This document shows, one piece after another, positions 18,092 through 26,911 of a stretch of 64,000 nucleotides of DNA. The position numbers and the translations under genes were made by a program. The stretch comes from Pseudomonadota bacterium. Its GTDB lineage: Bacteria; Pseudomonadota; Alphaproteobacteria; Puniceispirillales; Puniceispirillaceae. The stretch spans positions 1 to 64,000 of the forward strand of contig JAQCEA010000003.1 in the NCBI GenBank assembly GCA_027620495.1, written 5' to 3'. A model generated the notes under the pieces. It was given only the letters and a program-made list of their open reading frames with translations. It did no database searches and was not told the DNA's origin. Numbering within the stretch: the first letter of the stretch is position 1; each line of letters starts with the position of its first letter.

Positions 18092-18615
18092 ACACCCCCG
18101 ACAATAAGCTGTTCGATGATGCCCTTGGGCAGACGTGTTTCAAACATGGCGATGAACACCGCGTAGCCAATCAATGCCATGATCGTTGCGATAAAGGCTT
18201 TCATGAAAGGGCGCTTGCCACGGTCAAGGATCATCATTGAAACCCAAAAGAAAATAATGGTTGTCAGGGTAAAACCAAGAAAATCGACAAATACGAGATA
18301 AAGTAGCGACACTACAATAAATGCTGTTTGCGGTGTTTTGACCACCATTGGGATGGCGCTAAAATCAATATGAAATTGCGCGTTATGACGGCGCAATGCC
18401 AGCCCTTTTTGGACAAAAAATATAGCGGCAACAAACAGCAATACTGAACCCACCAAAAAGGCGTTGACCTGTGCCGTCCATGGTGAGTCTACAATTGTAG
18501 ATATATAGTAAAGCGTAAATAAAACGCTGATCGCCGGTATGATAAATTCGCCAGCTACATTTTTCTTTGGTGGCTCTTGCTGGCCTGCATCAATATTCGT
18601 CTTTAGATCTGACAT
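18088..18615 (-). CDS. tctB: Tripartite tricarboxylate transporter small permease TctB
   Basis: A 175-residue membrane protein with four predicted helices (IIPAISVLFTLYYISTIV, AFLVGSVLLFVAAIFFV, TAFIVVSLLYLVFVDFLGF and AFIATIMALIGYAVFIAMFE), typical of poorly conserved TctB subunits. ATG 18615 is chosen because the upstream ATG 18648 adds a stretch unlike the family; neither has a strong ribosome site. Lies between tctC, from which it is separated by a terminator-like hairpin, and tctA, which it overlaps by 4 bp. Confidence 0.85.
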   Translation of the reverse strand: MSDLKTNIDAGQQEPPKKNVAGEFIIPAISVLFTLYYISTIVDSPWTAQVNAFLVGSVLLFVAAIFFVQKGLALRRHNAQFHIDFSAIPMVVKTPQTAFIVVSLLYLVFVDFLGFTLTTIIFFWVSMMILDRGKRPFMKAFIATIMALIGYAVFIAMFETRLPKGIIEQLIVGGV

Positions 18616-18688
18616 TGTACCAATCCGAAACGCAGAAACATATTGCAAACAGCAATATCGTAAAAAGATGAAAACATAAAAGTTAAGA

Positions 18689-18715
18689 AAAAAGGCGCAT
18701 GAACTGCGCCTTTTT
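18689..18715 (-). terminator. Intrinsic terminator/attenuator after tctC
   Basis: AAAAAGGCGCA (18689-18699) and TGCGCCTTTTT (18705-18715) form a perfect 11-bp stem with a 5-nt loop and A/T tails on both sides. Read on the minus strand it directly follows the tctC stop and ends in a T-run, so most transcripts should stop here and only a fraction continue into tctBA. This would give the usual excess of binding protein over permease. Confidence 0.85.
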
Positions 18716-18728
18716 GAAGAGGTTTTTA

Positions 18729-19736
18729 TTATTTACCAGCAAGAAATGGTCTGTAGCGTTCACCAAGTTCTAGCATAGCCGATTTGAATGATTCGCATTC
18801 TTCAACGCCGCCATAGTTTGAATATGGCCAGAAACCCTTGGTTTTCAAAAACGCATCCTTGTAACCGGGATCACTGAAGGTTTGCTTGAAGGTTTTTTGC
18901 AACAGCTCAAAGCGATCAGGGTGGTTGTCAACCGCCGCTTTATGAATGCCAAAGGCTCTGGCTGAGAACATAGGCGGCAATTTTGTGCCAAAATATTGGT
19001 TCATTGTCGGCGCGTTATTCAGCTTGTCACCAGCTGCATTTTCGTCATTAAACACCAACAATGTCCGACAGGCATCACCAGCGGCAATCACCGAACCAGA
19101 TGTCAGAACGCAAAAATCCATTTCCAGCGTCACCGCGCCGGCAACTGTTTTCTTGCCACCTGACAATGGCACCAGATTAAATTGTGCGCCGGTGTGTTCG
19201 CCTAATGCCAAAATGCCAATTGATGCCGGGTGGGCTAGCCGGCTTGTGCCGACGTTCAATTTGCGCCTTTTGCCCTCAGCGATGATATCGTCAATTGACT
19301 GGAACTTGCTTTCGGCACCCACAAAAACCACACCTGGGTCGGTATCAACCCGGCCGAAATACAGATAGTCATTAATATTGAATGTCGGTTTTTGAACCGC
19401 CCAATTGAGCACTTCTGGCCCCATATTGCCAAAAATCAGGCTATAGGCATCTGGCTCATATTTCCCCATATAGACTTCATAGCCAACCCGGCCAGAAGCG
19501 CCTGGAAAAAAGCCTGGCTCAAAATTTGTGTTCATATAGTTTTTCCAGATTGAAGAGAACGCCCGGAACAAACGGTCAGCACCACCACCTTCAGCTGTTG
19601 GGATAATCACGTCGATATTACGATCTGGGTACGCCGCAAACGCTGGAGACGATAATCCGCCGCCAAGCATCAACCCACCGGCTGCCGCTGCCCCTGTTTT
19701 GAGAAAAGACCGTCTCTTTATTCCGATTTCTGTCAT
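18729..19736 (-). CDS. tctC: Tripartite tricarboxylate transporter substrate-binding protein TctC (TAT-exported)
   Basis: A 335-residue periplasmic Bug-type binding protein. The N-terminus MTEIGIKRRSFLKTGAAAAG carries a twin-arginine motif (KRRSFLK) and ends at SPAFA before AYPDRNIDVIIPTAEGGGAD, the typical start of mature TctC proteins where the first ligand loop lies. First gene of the tct operon. The ligand of Bug proteins varies from citrate to nicotinate and phthalate, and is not predictable here. Confidence 0.9.
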   Translation of the reverse strand: MTEIGIKRRSFLKTGAAAAGGLMLGGGLSSPAFAAYPDRNIDVIIPTAEGGGADRLFRAFSSIWKNYMNTNFEPGFFPGASGRVGYEVYMGKYEPDAYSLIFGNMGPEVLNWAVQKPTFNINDYLYFGRVDTDPGVVFVGAESKFQSIDDIIAEGKRRKLNVGTSRLAHPASIGILALGEHTGAQFNLVPLSGGKKTVAGAVTLEMDFCVLTSGSVIAAGDACRTLLVFNDENAAGDKLNNAPTMNQYFGTKLPPMFSARAFGIHKAAVDNHPDRFELLQKTFKQTFSDPGYKDAFLKTKGFWPYSNYGGVEECESFKSAMLELGERYRPFLAGK

Positions 19737-19804
19737 AGATACCTCCCATTTATAGTCTTGTCGCGCCTTTGACTTTTGTGTCTAGGTACGGACAATACGC
19801 ATTC

Positions 19805-19846
19805 GACCAATTTATGATTGATCAAATATTGATTAGTGTCAATCAT
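19805..19846. promoter_or_regulatory. Operator-like repeats in the tctC/DapA-family divergent gap
   Basis: In the 274-bp gap 19737-20010 there are GACCAAT (19805-19811), ATTGATCAAATATTGAT (19817-19833) and a perfect inverted repeat ATGATTGA (19814-19821)/TCAATCAT (19839-19846). The 17-mer is the reverse complement, with one mismatch, of the site upstream of the NitT/TauT operon at 11703-11719. This suggests that one regulator, most simply the GntR protein at 11874-12578, controls both. The remainder of the gap shows no gene. Confidence 0.6.
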
Positions 19847-20010
19847 TGCACAATGCCCGATCATTTCAGACGGGCAGTTTGGCGGTTTGGCTGGGTACGA
19901 TGTGCAATCAAAACTAACTAGACGCGGCGGTATCTTTGGGCCACCATTGGGCTGGGCGGCATTATGTCTTGCGGCGCCCCGAAATAACCCGGCCTGAAAA
20001 GGATTGAAGC

Positions 20011-20928
20011 ATGACGGCCATATTTCAGTTCAATGGCATCTATACGCCAATTATCACGCCCTATCACGATGATGGCACGGTGCATTGGGACGCGCTTGCA
20101 GATGTTGTGGATTATCTGTTGGCGGCTGGCGTTCATGGTATTATTTCGGGCGGGTCAACTGGCGAAAATTATACCCAAACAGTGGCTGAACGGATCGCTT
20201 TAGCAGAATTTGTGCAGGCCAGAATCAAAGGACGCTGCCCTTTTGTTGTTGGCACTGGGGCCATGCTGACTGATGAATCACTGGCATTGGCGGTGGCGGC
20301 GCGTGACATGCGCGCGGATGCGATTTTGCTGGCCAGCCCGCCATATGCGGTGCCGACTGACCGCGAAAACGCGCTCAATGCTCTGGCGATCGACAAGGCC
20401 GCGAATTTGCCAATTATGCTTTATAATTACCCGCACCGGACTGGCACAATGATGGGGCCAGAATTTTTGGACCGGGTCGGCCGATCACGCAATTTTTGTG
20501 GCATTAAGGAAAGTTCGGGTGACATTAACCGGGTGCATCTTCTAGCGCGGGATTATTCGCATATCCAGCTTGGTTGCGGTATGGATGACCAAGCGCTGGA
20601 ATTTTTTGCATGGGGCGCGCCATTTTGGGTCTGTGGGGGATCAAATTTTCTGCCGGCTGAACATATCGCGCTTTATGACGCTTGTGTTGGACGCGGCGAT
20701 TTTGCCAGCGGGCGGCGGATCATGGCGGCCATGTTGCCATTAATGCGGGTGCTGGAACAAGGCGGCAAATTTATCCAGACCATCAAATATGGCGTGACAT
20801 TAAATGGCATCGAAGCTGGGGCGATGCGCCGCCCGCTTATCGGGCTGAACAAAGATGAAAAACGCAGTCTTGAACAGGTGGTGCGTGTTCTCAAAACCAC
20901 AATTGCGACAATCACCGCGGAGGCATAG
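20011..20928 (+). CDS. DapA-family (dihydrodipicolinate synthase-like) lyase/dehydratase
   Basis: A 305-residue TIM-barrel class I aldolase. The Schiff-base lysine is K166 (CGIKESSGD) and the partner tyrosine is Y138 (LYNYPHRTG); the entry loop reads ISGGSTGENYT, with GENY in place of the GTTGE of true DapA. Family members include dehydratases for keto-deoxy-sugar acids, the pyrroline-4-hydroxy-2-carboxylate deaminase of hydroxyproline catabolism and pyruvate aldolases. It heads a plus-strand operon with an aldehyde dehydrogenase (3 bp later) and a PuuB-like oxidase, so it most likely acts in catabolism, not lysine synthesis. Confidence 0.87.
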   Translation: MTAIFQFNGIYTPIITPYHDDGTVHWDALADVVDYLLAAGVHGIISGGSTGENYTQTVAERIALAEFVQARIKGRCPFVVGTGAMLTDESLALAVAARDMRADAILLASPPYAVPTDRENALNALAIDKAANLPIMLYNYPHRTGTMMGPEFLDRVGRSRNFCGIKESSGDINRVHLLARDYSHIQLGCGMDDQALEFFAWGAPFWVCGGSNFLPAEHIALYDACVGRGDFASGRRIMAAMLPLMRVLEQGGKFIQTIKYGVTLNGIEAGAMRRPLIGLNKDEKRSLEQVVRVLKTTIATITAEA

Positions 20929-20931
20929 AGG

Positions 20932-22428
20932 ATGGATCTACTGACCAAAGATGAATATCAGGCCATTGCCGCCACGTTGGAATTTCCCACCGAAGCTTTT
21001 ATTGATGGGGGCTTTCGTCCGGCAAAATCTGGCCAGACATTTGTCTCAATAAACCCGGCAACGGGCAAGCAGTTGGCGGCGATTGCATCATGCGGCGCGG
21101 ATGACGTTGATCTAGCGGTAGAAAAAGCGCGTGAGGCTTTTGACGATGGCCGGTGGTCGCGTTTGCACCCAACCGCGCGCAAAGATGTGTTGATCCAATT
21201 TACCAAATTGTTATCGCGCCAGTGCCATGAACTCGCGGTTTTGGAAAGCCTTGATAGCGGCAAAACCATTTATGATTGTGTCACTGTTGATATAGCTGAA
21301 ACCATCCATTGTCTGAAATGGCATGCCGAGGCGATTGACAAAATTTATGATCAGGTCAGCCCGGCATCAGATGATCATATTGCCATGCTGGTGCGCGAGC
21401 CTATTGGCGTTGTGGGACTTGTTCTGCCATGGAATTTTCCGCTTTTAATGCTGGCGTGGAAAATCGGCCCGGCGCTGGCGGCTGGCTGTTCGGTGATTGT
21501 CAAACCGGCCATGGAAACGTCATTGACGGCGCTTCGTGTTGCTGAATTGGCAAGCGAGGCTGGATTGCCGCGCGGCGTCTTGAATGTGTTGCCGGGTGAT
21601 GGCCCGGCAGTTGGCGAACCGATCGGCAGACATATGGATATTGACCTTGTGTCCTTTACCGGATCGACCGCAACGGGTAAACGGTTTTTGACCTATGCCG
21701 CCGAATCCAATGCCAAGGAAATTGTGTTGGAAATGGGCGGCAAAAATCCAGCCATTGTAATGGATGATGCAGAAAATCTTGACCGGGTCGCACAGCATAT
21801 TGTCCAAGGTGCCTTTTGGAATATGGGACAAAACTGTTCGGCAACGTCACGGCTACTTGTACACAAAGATATCAAAGCCGATTTATTGACGCGCATTTGC
21901 CATCATGCCCAGAAATGGAATATTGGTGATCCGCTTGATCCAGACACCAGGCTTGGAGCGCTGGTAAGCCGCGCGCATTTTGACAAGGTGTGCGGCTATC
22001 TCGATCAGGCCGACAGTATCATAATGGGCGGTACGGCAAAAGATGGATTTATTGATGCCACAGTGGTTGAACTGCCCGATCATGACCATCTATTGGCACG
22101 TGATGAAATTTTTGGCCCGGTGTTAAGTGTGATTGAAGTGTCTAGCCTTGATCAGGCCATTGCCATGGCGAATGACACGCATTACGGATTATGCGCGGCG
22201 TTATTTACCGCCAATGTCAAACGCGCATTGCGCGGGGCCCGCCAGTTACGGGCTGGTACGGTCACTGTCAATGCGTATGGCGAGGGGGATATCACCACCC
22301 CATTTGGCGGGATGAAACAATCCGGTTTTGGCGGACGGGACAATGGTATTCATGCACATGATCAATATACCCAGCTGAAAACCATTTGGGTTGATCTTGC
22401 CGATGACGCACACGAGGCGGTGGTGTGA
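20932..22428 (+). CDS. NAD(P)-dependent aldehyde dehydrogenase, PuuC-like
   Basis: A 498-residue ALDH with canonical residues: catalytic C302 in MGQNCSATSRL, general base E267 in LEMGGKNPAIV, the cofactor loop FTGSTATGKR and PWNFPLL. Sequence features such as HAEAIDKIYDQV, AMLVREPIGVVGLVLPWNF and the C-terminal QLKTIWVDL closely resemble PuuC, the gamma-glutamyl-gamma-aminobutyraldehyde dehydrogenase of putrescine breakdown. An alternative is 2-oxoglutarate semialdehyde dehydrogenase, given the DapA-type neighbour. It overlaps the following oxidase gene by GTGA. Confidence 0.9.
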   Translation: MDLLTKDEYQAIAATLEFPTEAFIDGGFRPAKSGQTFVSINPATGKQLAAIASCGADDVDLAVEKAREAFDDGRWSRLHPTARKDVLIQFTKLLSRQCHELAVLESLDSGKTIYDCVTVDIAETIHCLKWHAEAIDKIYDQVSPASDDHIAMLVREPIGVVGLVLPWNFPLLMLAWKIGPALAAGCSVIVKPAMETSLTALRVAELASEAGLPRGVLNVLPGDGPAVGEPIGRHMDIDLVSFTGSTATGKRFLTYAAESNAKEIVLEMGGKNPAIVMDDAENLDRVAQHIVQGAFWNMGQNCSATSRLLVHKDIKADLLTRICHHAQKWNIGDPLDPDTRLGALVSRAHFDKVCGYLDQADSIIMGGTAKDGFIDATVVELPDHDHLLARDEIFGPVLSVIEVSSLDQAIAMANDTHYGLCAALFTANVKRALRGARQLRAGTVTVNAYGEGDITTPFGGMKQSGFGGRDNGIHAHDQYTQLKTIWVDLADDAHEAVV

Positions 22429-23774
22429 CACGCCGCATTGCCACGCATATCCCCCAGCACCGCGGCCCAGCCGCGTGGAATGTCATTTTAGGGCCGCAGC
22501 CTGATGCAGAGGTTGCTGATCAAAATCAAACTGCAGATTTTGTGATTATCGGGGCTGGCTTTGCCGGTCTGGCGGCCGCCCGCCGCCTTACGCAACTGGC
22601 CCCAGATTCGCGGATTATTGTCGTTGATGCCGGACGTATTGCCGAAGGGGCGGCTGGCCGTAATTCTGGGTTTATGATTGATCTGCCACATGAATTAACC
22701 AGTGCCGATTATGCCGGGGCCGGTGACGATAAGGTGATTATCAACCTAAACAGACGCGCCCAGGCATTTGCCGCTGATGCTGTTGACGAGTATGAAATTG
22801 ACCCCAATTTTTTTGACCGGTCTGGTAAAGTAAATGGTGCCGCCAGCCAGCACGCCCATCTTCACAATCAGACCTATGAGTCGCATTTGGCCAGCCTTGG
22901 CGAAACCTCGGACATGCTTGATGCCCAGCAGATGGCAGAACTGACCGGCAGCCAGCATTATCTGTCTGGACTCTATACACCGGGAACCGTGACATTGCAG
23001 CCGGCTGGATTCATCCGCGGTATGGCGGCCGGGCTTCGGCGGCGCGGTGTTACTATTTTTGAACAAACGCCGGTTACAGAAATTCGAAAGGCCGCAAAAG
23101 CCGCCGCGGGCTGGACCATTGAAACGCCAAATGCTGCATTCACCGCTGGCAAGGTCATTATGACAGTAAATGGCCATCTGGAAAGTTTCGGGTTTGAAAA
23201 ACGCCGGTTGATGCAACTTTTTCTGTTTGCGGTGATGACCAAGGAACTATCGGCTGACGAATTGCGAATCATTGGTGGGCAACCGCGCTGGGGCATAACA
23301 CCGTCAGACCCGATGGGAACAACGATGCGGCGCATTGATACAGGGCAAGGTGGCAATCGAATTATTGTGCGCACCTGTGCCAATTTACGCCCCGGCATGG
23401 CCGCTAGCGCCGCTGATATCGCCCGTGCGGAAAAGGTCATGCGGCGTAAATTTGACCAGCGATTTCCACAGGCGGCAGGGTTGCCGATGCAATATAGCTG
23501 GGCCGGGCATCTGTGTTTAAGCTTGAATAGTGTGGCGGTCATGCGCGAATTGGAAACCGATCTTTTTTCAGGGTGCGTGCAAAATGGTTTGGGAACGGCC
23601 CGCGGGACCTTGACTGGTATTGGCGCGGCGGAACTGGCCTGCGGCGTATCCAGCCCGATCACCAGCTATTTTGCCAGCGAGGCCGAGCCAAAGAAACTGC
23701 CGCCACAAACATTTCAGCAAATAGGCGCAAACAGTATTTTGCGGTTTCGTGAATGGCGTGCCAAAGATGATTGA
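22425..23774 (+). CDS. FAD-dependent amine oxidoreductase, PuuB/DAO-like
   Basis: A 449-residue flavoprotein of the D-amino-acid oxidase superfamily. The dinucleotide-binding motif is FVIIGAGFAGLAAARRL at about residues 38-54, then GRIAEGAAGRNSGFMIDLP, the usual second flavin contact. The C-terminal YSWAGHLCLSLNSVAVM and QNGLGTARGTLTGIGAAEL mirror gamma-glutamylputrescine oxidases. The start is GTG 22425, overlapping the ALDH stop. It would oxidise an amine or a D-imino acid, giving the aldehyde or imine for its neighbours. Confidence 0.87.
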   Translation: MTRRIATHIPQHRGPAAWNVILGPQPDAEVADQNQTADFVIIGAGFAGLAAARRLTQLAPDSRIIVVDAGRIAEGAAGRNSGFMIDLPHELTSADYAGAGDDKVIINLNRRAQAFAADAVDEYEIDPNFFDRSGKVNGAASQHAHLHNQTYESHLASLGETSDMLDAQQMAELTGSQHYLSGLYTPGTVTLQPAGFIRGMAAGLRRRGVTIFEQTPVTEIRKAAKAAAGWTIETPNAAFTAGKVIMTVNGHLESFGFEKRRLMQLFLFAVMTKELSADELRIIGGQPRWGITPSDPMGTTMRRIDTGQGGNRIIVRTCANLRPGMAASAADIARAEKVMRRKFDQRFPQAAGLPMQYSWAGHLCLSLNSVAVMRELETDLFSGCVQNGLGTARGTLTGIGAAELACGVSSPITSYFASEAEPKKLPPQTFQQIGANSILRFREWRAKDD

Positions 23775-23790
23775 TCAACTTTTCTAGCGG

Positions 23791-25347
23791 TTAAAAATGC
23801 TGGTTAAGCTCATTTGCTTGTGGGATTTCGCGTTCGCGCCGGGCGATATAATCTTGCAACGCTTCATCAACAGCCACGTCAAGTTTCGGTTCTTCATAAT
23901 CGGACAAAAGCTGCCGTGCATACGCCAAGGCCCGCCCGGTAATTTCAACCGCGCCTTCGGCTGTCCATTGTTCGATAGAATTATTGTCGAATAATTCAGG
24001 CATGAAAAAGGCTGACTGGAAATGTGCTAGCGTATGTGGATGGCCCAGATAATGACCGCCTGGGCCAACATCACCAACCGCGGCGAGGGCGGCGTCAAAA
24101 TCATCCCATTTAGGCCCTTCGGCCATGCGATAGGCCATCGCACATTGTTCGGCATCAACAATAAATTTAGCAACAGAGCAATGCATGCCAGCCTCGTTCC
24201 AGCCAGCCGAATGCCACATATAATGCGCCCCAGAATGGATCACCGCGGCAAGCGTGCTAGCGCTTTCATACCCGGCTTGCGCGTCAAATGTTTTGGCACC
24301 GCCAAGCGTGTTCGAGGTGCGCCATGGCACATCATAATGACGCGCCATCTGGCCAATCATAAAATTCATCAGGGCAATTTCTGGTGTGCCAGCCATCGGT
24401 GCACCCGATTTCATTGATACGGTTGACAGATAATGACCATAGATCGCTGGTGCGCCTTTGCGGATCACCTGCGTATAGGCCAAGGCTGATAAAGCTTCGG
24501 CATTTAGCTGTGCAACAGTGGCTGGAATATTTGCGGGTGTGTTGGCACCGCCAAGGACAAAGGGCGAACATAACACCGGCTGGTTCCGCCGGCAAAATGC
24601 GCGCATCGCCCCCAGCATGGTCTCGTCCCATACAAGCGGCGAATTGCCATTGCAATTACCGGTTGTGACAGCATGCGTTTCGATAAATTCATCACCAAAC
24701 AGGATGCCGCACATGGCCATCACATCTTCGGCATTTTTTGGGCTGGTGGTCATGCCCATAAACATTTTGTCGGAATATTTCATTGACGAATAGGTGATCC
24801 GCAAATGCCGGTGGCTGATGGGGTGGTCATAGGGTTCAACAATGTGATGTGCAGAACTATGAAGGGCTGGCAGCATATGGCTCAGCTTGTGAAACATGGC
24901 CAGATCATCAAGTGTTGGATTGCGCCGTTCATCATTCAGATCACGCAAATAGGGCGCGCCCGTCATTGGCACGAAAACCGAATGACGCCCACCCAACTTT
25001 AGGTTTTTTTTGGGGTCACGGGCATAATAGGTAAATTCTGCCGGAATGGTGGAAATCAATTCATCGATAAGGCCGCGATCAAGATAAACGCGATCATCAA
25101 CGACTTTGGCACCAGCGTTTTGCCAGTCGGCAAGCGCGATCGGGTCACGAAACACCACACCAATATTTTCCAGAATATCTTTTGACGCGGCATCAATCCG
25201 TTCGACTTGGGCACCATCCATCACTTCACAAAAAGGTAATTTGCCGACAAGACCGGGCAACATGTCAAATTTCGGTGCGGTGCGTAGCGCCCGCCGCGCA
25301 TTGCGTCCGCCAGATCTGGATGCTGGCTTGTGGTCTGTTGCGCCCAT
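23791..25347 (-). CDS. MttB-family (trimethylamine methyltransferase-like) protein without pyrrolysine
   Basis: A 518-residue protein of the MttB superfamily; typical segments are VFVPMTGAPYLRDLNDERR, TSPKNAEDVMAMCGILFG, VTTGNCNGNSPLVWDETML and VGDVGPGGHYLGHPHTLAHF. The frame has no in-frame amber codon, so it belongs to the non-pyrrolysine group whose characterised members demethylate glycine betaine or other quaternary amines and pass the methyl to a corrinoid protein. No corrinoid protein or activase is encoded nearby. ATG 25347 follows GGGGGT; a TTG 36 bp upstream is possible but less likely. Divergent from the amidinotransferase gene. Confidence 0.9.
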   Translation of the reverse strand: MGATDHKPASRSGGRNARRALRTAPKFDMLPGLVGKLPFCEVMDGAQVERIDAASKDILENIGVVFRDPIALADWQNAGAKVVDDRVYLDRGLIDELISTIPAEFTYYARDPKKNLKLGGRHSVFVPMTGAPYLRDLNDERRNPTLDDLAMFHKLSHMLPALHSSAHHIVEPYDHPISHRHLRITYSSMKYSDKMFMGMTTSPKNAEDVMAMCGILFGDEFIETHAVTTGNCNGNSPLVWDETMLGAMRAFCRRNQPVLCSPFVLGGANTPANIPATVAQLNAEALSALAYTQVIRKGAPAIYGHYLSTVSMKSGAPMAGTPEIALMNFMIGQMARHYDVPWRTSNTLGGAKTFDAQAGYESASTLAAVIHSGAHYMWHSAGWNEAGMHCSVAKFIVDAEQCAMAYRMAEGPKWDDFDAALAAVGDVGPGGHYLGHPHTLAHFQSAFFMPELFDNNSIEQWTAEGAVEITGRALAYARQLLSDYEEPKLDVAVDEALQDYIARREREIPQANELNQHF

Positions 25348-25607
25348 CGAACACCCCCACGGCAAACGCCCCACTTGAAACAAGCGATGCTTCGTTTCCT
25401 CTCTCGTTACTAAGCCTCTTTGTTATGGTGATTTCAAGAAAAATGATGATCTTTGGCGGTGGGAATAAAAAGCCAAAAGATGCGGGTAATTATGGCCAGC
25501 TAGGTGTGGTGATGAAAGACGTTGGGACAATGACAATTTTAGTGTATCACTCTTGCTGATTTGGTAGCAGGCACCGACGAACGGGCGGTTTTTTTGGAGT
25601 AGAGATT

Positions 25608-26717
25608 ATGCCAACAATTGTGAATAGCTGGAACGAATGGGACCCCCTGAAACATGTGATTGTCGGTCGCGCCGATGATTGCCATATCCCACCAGAGGAA
25701 CCAGCACTTGACGCCAAAGTCCCAGAAGATAGTGATATGCGTGGCCAATGGGGACGCCGCCCGCAAGAAACCATTGATCGGGCCAATGAATTATTGGACA
25801 ATTTTGCCGCCATGCTTGAATCGCGTGGTGTTACCGTTGACCGGCCAACACCGATAGATTTTTCACTGCCGGCCTCTACCCCCGATTTTCATGCCGAAAG
25901 CCAGTTTGGCTGTATGCCGCCCCGCGATGTGTTGCTGACCGTTGGCAATGAAATTGTCGAAGCCACTATGTCCTATCGTTGTCGGTGGTTTGAATATTTA
26001 TGTTACCGGCCATTATTGCAGAAATATTGGGAAGATGACCCGCAATTCCGCCATGAGGCAGCGCCAAAACCACGGCTGACAGATGCGGATTATCATGCCG
26101 ATTATTTTTCAGAAAAAATTGGTGTTGAAAAACGCTTGAAATGGACAGCGGAAAAATTCTTTGTGACGACCGAAGAAGAACCATTATTTGATGCCGCTGA
26201 TGTGTTGCGGTTTGGCAAGGATTTGGTGGTGCAGCATGGATTTACCACTAATCTGAAAGGTATCGAATGGATCCGGCGGCATTTTCCTGATCACCGTGTC
26301 CATGCGGTGAATTTTCCGGGTGATCCCTATCCAATTCACATTGATGCCACCTTCACACCGCTTCGCCCCGGATTGATTTTGAACAACCCGCAACGGCGAC
26401 TTCCAGATGAACAAAGAAAAATGTTCCATGATAATGGATGGGAAATTGTTGATGCGGCCCAGCCAGCGCATAATTCACCACCAGCGCTTTGCTATTCATC
26501 TGTATGGTTGAGCATGAATGTGCTGGTGCTTGATCCGAAAACAGTGTGCGTTGAAAAGTCTGAAGTTTATCAGGCAGAACAGATGGACAAGCTTGGGATG
26601 AATGTGATCGAGGTCGATTTGCGCGATGCTTATGCGTTCGGTGGCGGCCTGCATTGCTGTACAGCGGATGTCTATCGTGAAGGTGTGTGTGAAGATTATT
26701 TCCCGAATTTAGGATAA
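25608..26717 (+). CDS. Amidinotransferase, L-arginine:glycine type (AGAT-like)
   Basis: A 369-residue enzyme of the guanidino-group transferase fold. It matches animal glycine amidinotransferase in all active-site blocks: FDAADVLRFGKD (Asp, residues 195/198), PIHIDATF (H244) and GGGLHCCTADV with nucleophile C350. TNLKGIEWIRRHFPDHRVH is also typical of AGAT. The expected reaction moves the amidino group of arginine to glycine, making guanidinoacetate and ornithine, or runs in reverse. No guanidinoacetate methyltransferase is nearby. It is followed by a strong terminator, so it is monocistronic, and it diverges from the MttB gene. Confidence 0.88.
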   Translation: MPTIVNSWNEWDPLKHVIVGRADDCHIPPEEPALDAKVPEDSDMRGQWGRRPQETIDRANELLDNFAAMLESRGVTVDRPTPIDFSLPASTPDFHAESQFGCMPPRDVLLTVGNEIVEATMSYRCRWFEYLCYRPLLQKYWEDDPQFRHEAAPKPRLTDADYHADYFSEKIGVEKRLKWTAEKFFVTTEEEPLFDAADVLRFGKDLVVQHGFTTNLKGIEWIRRHFPDHRVHAVNFPGDPYPIHIDATFTPLRPGLILNNPQRRLPDEQRKMFHDNGWEIVDAAQPAHNSPPALCYSSVWLSMNVLVLDPKTVCVEKSEVYQAEQMDKLGMNVIEVDLRDAYAFGGGLHCCTADVYREGVCEDYFPNLG

Positions 26718-26752
26718 ACTGGTTCACGCACCGGATTTGTAAAACACCAGAT

Positions 26753-26800
26753 GGCCCCACCCGGCCGGTTCTAGGATTGCCGGGTGCGTGGCCGTTTTTT
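26753..26800 (+). terminator. Intrinsic terminator after the amidinotransferase gene
   Basis: The left arm GGCCCCACCCGGC (26753-26765) pairs with GCCGGGTGCGTGGCC (26779-26793) through a stem with one small internal bulge, followed by GTTTTTT (26794-26800). It lies 36 bp after the stop codon and is a convincing rho-independent terminator. Confidence 0.85.
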
Positions 26801-26911
26801 ATGGCTGAAAATCAAACATTGACACCCGGGTGCATGCTGCGCTACCCCGCGGCACCAGATGACGTAAATTTCAATTTTGATAATGATCGATGAAAAAAAG
26901 GAAGTGCGCGG

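Noticed and set aside
22973-23662. 229-codon open frame on the minus strand
   Set aside because: Antisense to the PuuB-like oxidase gene; no recognisable domain.
23791-25347. Pyrrolysine (in-frame amber) in the MttB-family gene
   Set aside because: The frame is open without any TAG codon to its natural stop, so it is a non-pyrrolysine homologue.
25571-25596. Possible guanidine riboswitch or terminator before the amidinotransferase
   Set aside because: CACCGACGAACGGGCGGT followed by T-rich sequence contains ACGA and ACGG, as in mini-ykkC loops, but the two hairpins of that class cannot be drawn, and only a 4-bp stem forms; the ribosome site follows at once.
26801-26911. Possible glycine or SAM/SAH riboswitch before the GcvT/DmdA-like gene
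   Set aside because: I looked for the conserved cores of these classes and could not match them; only short GC-rich pairs are present.
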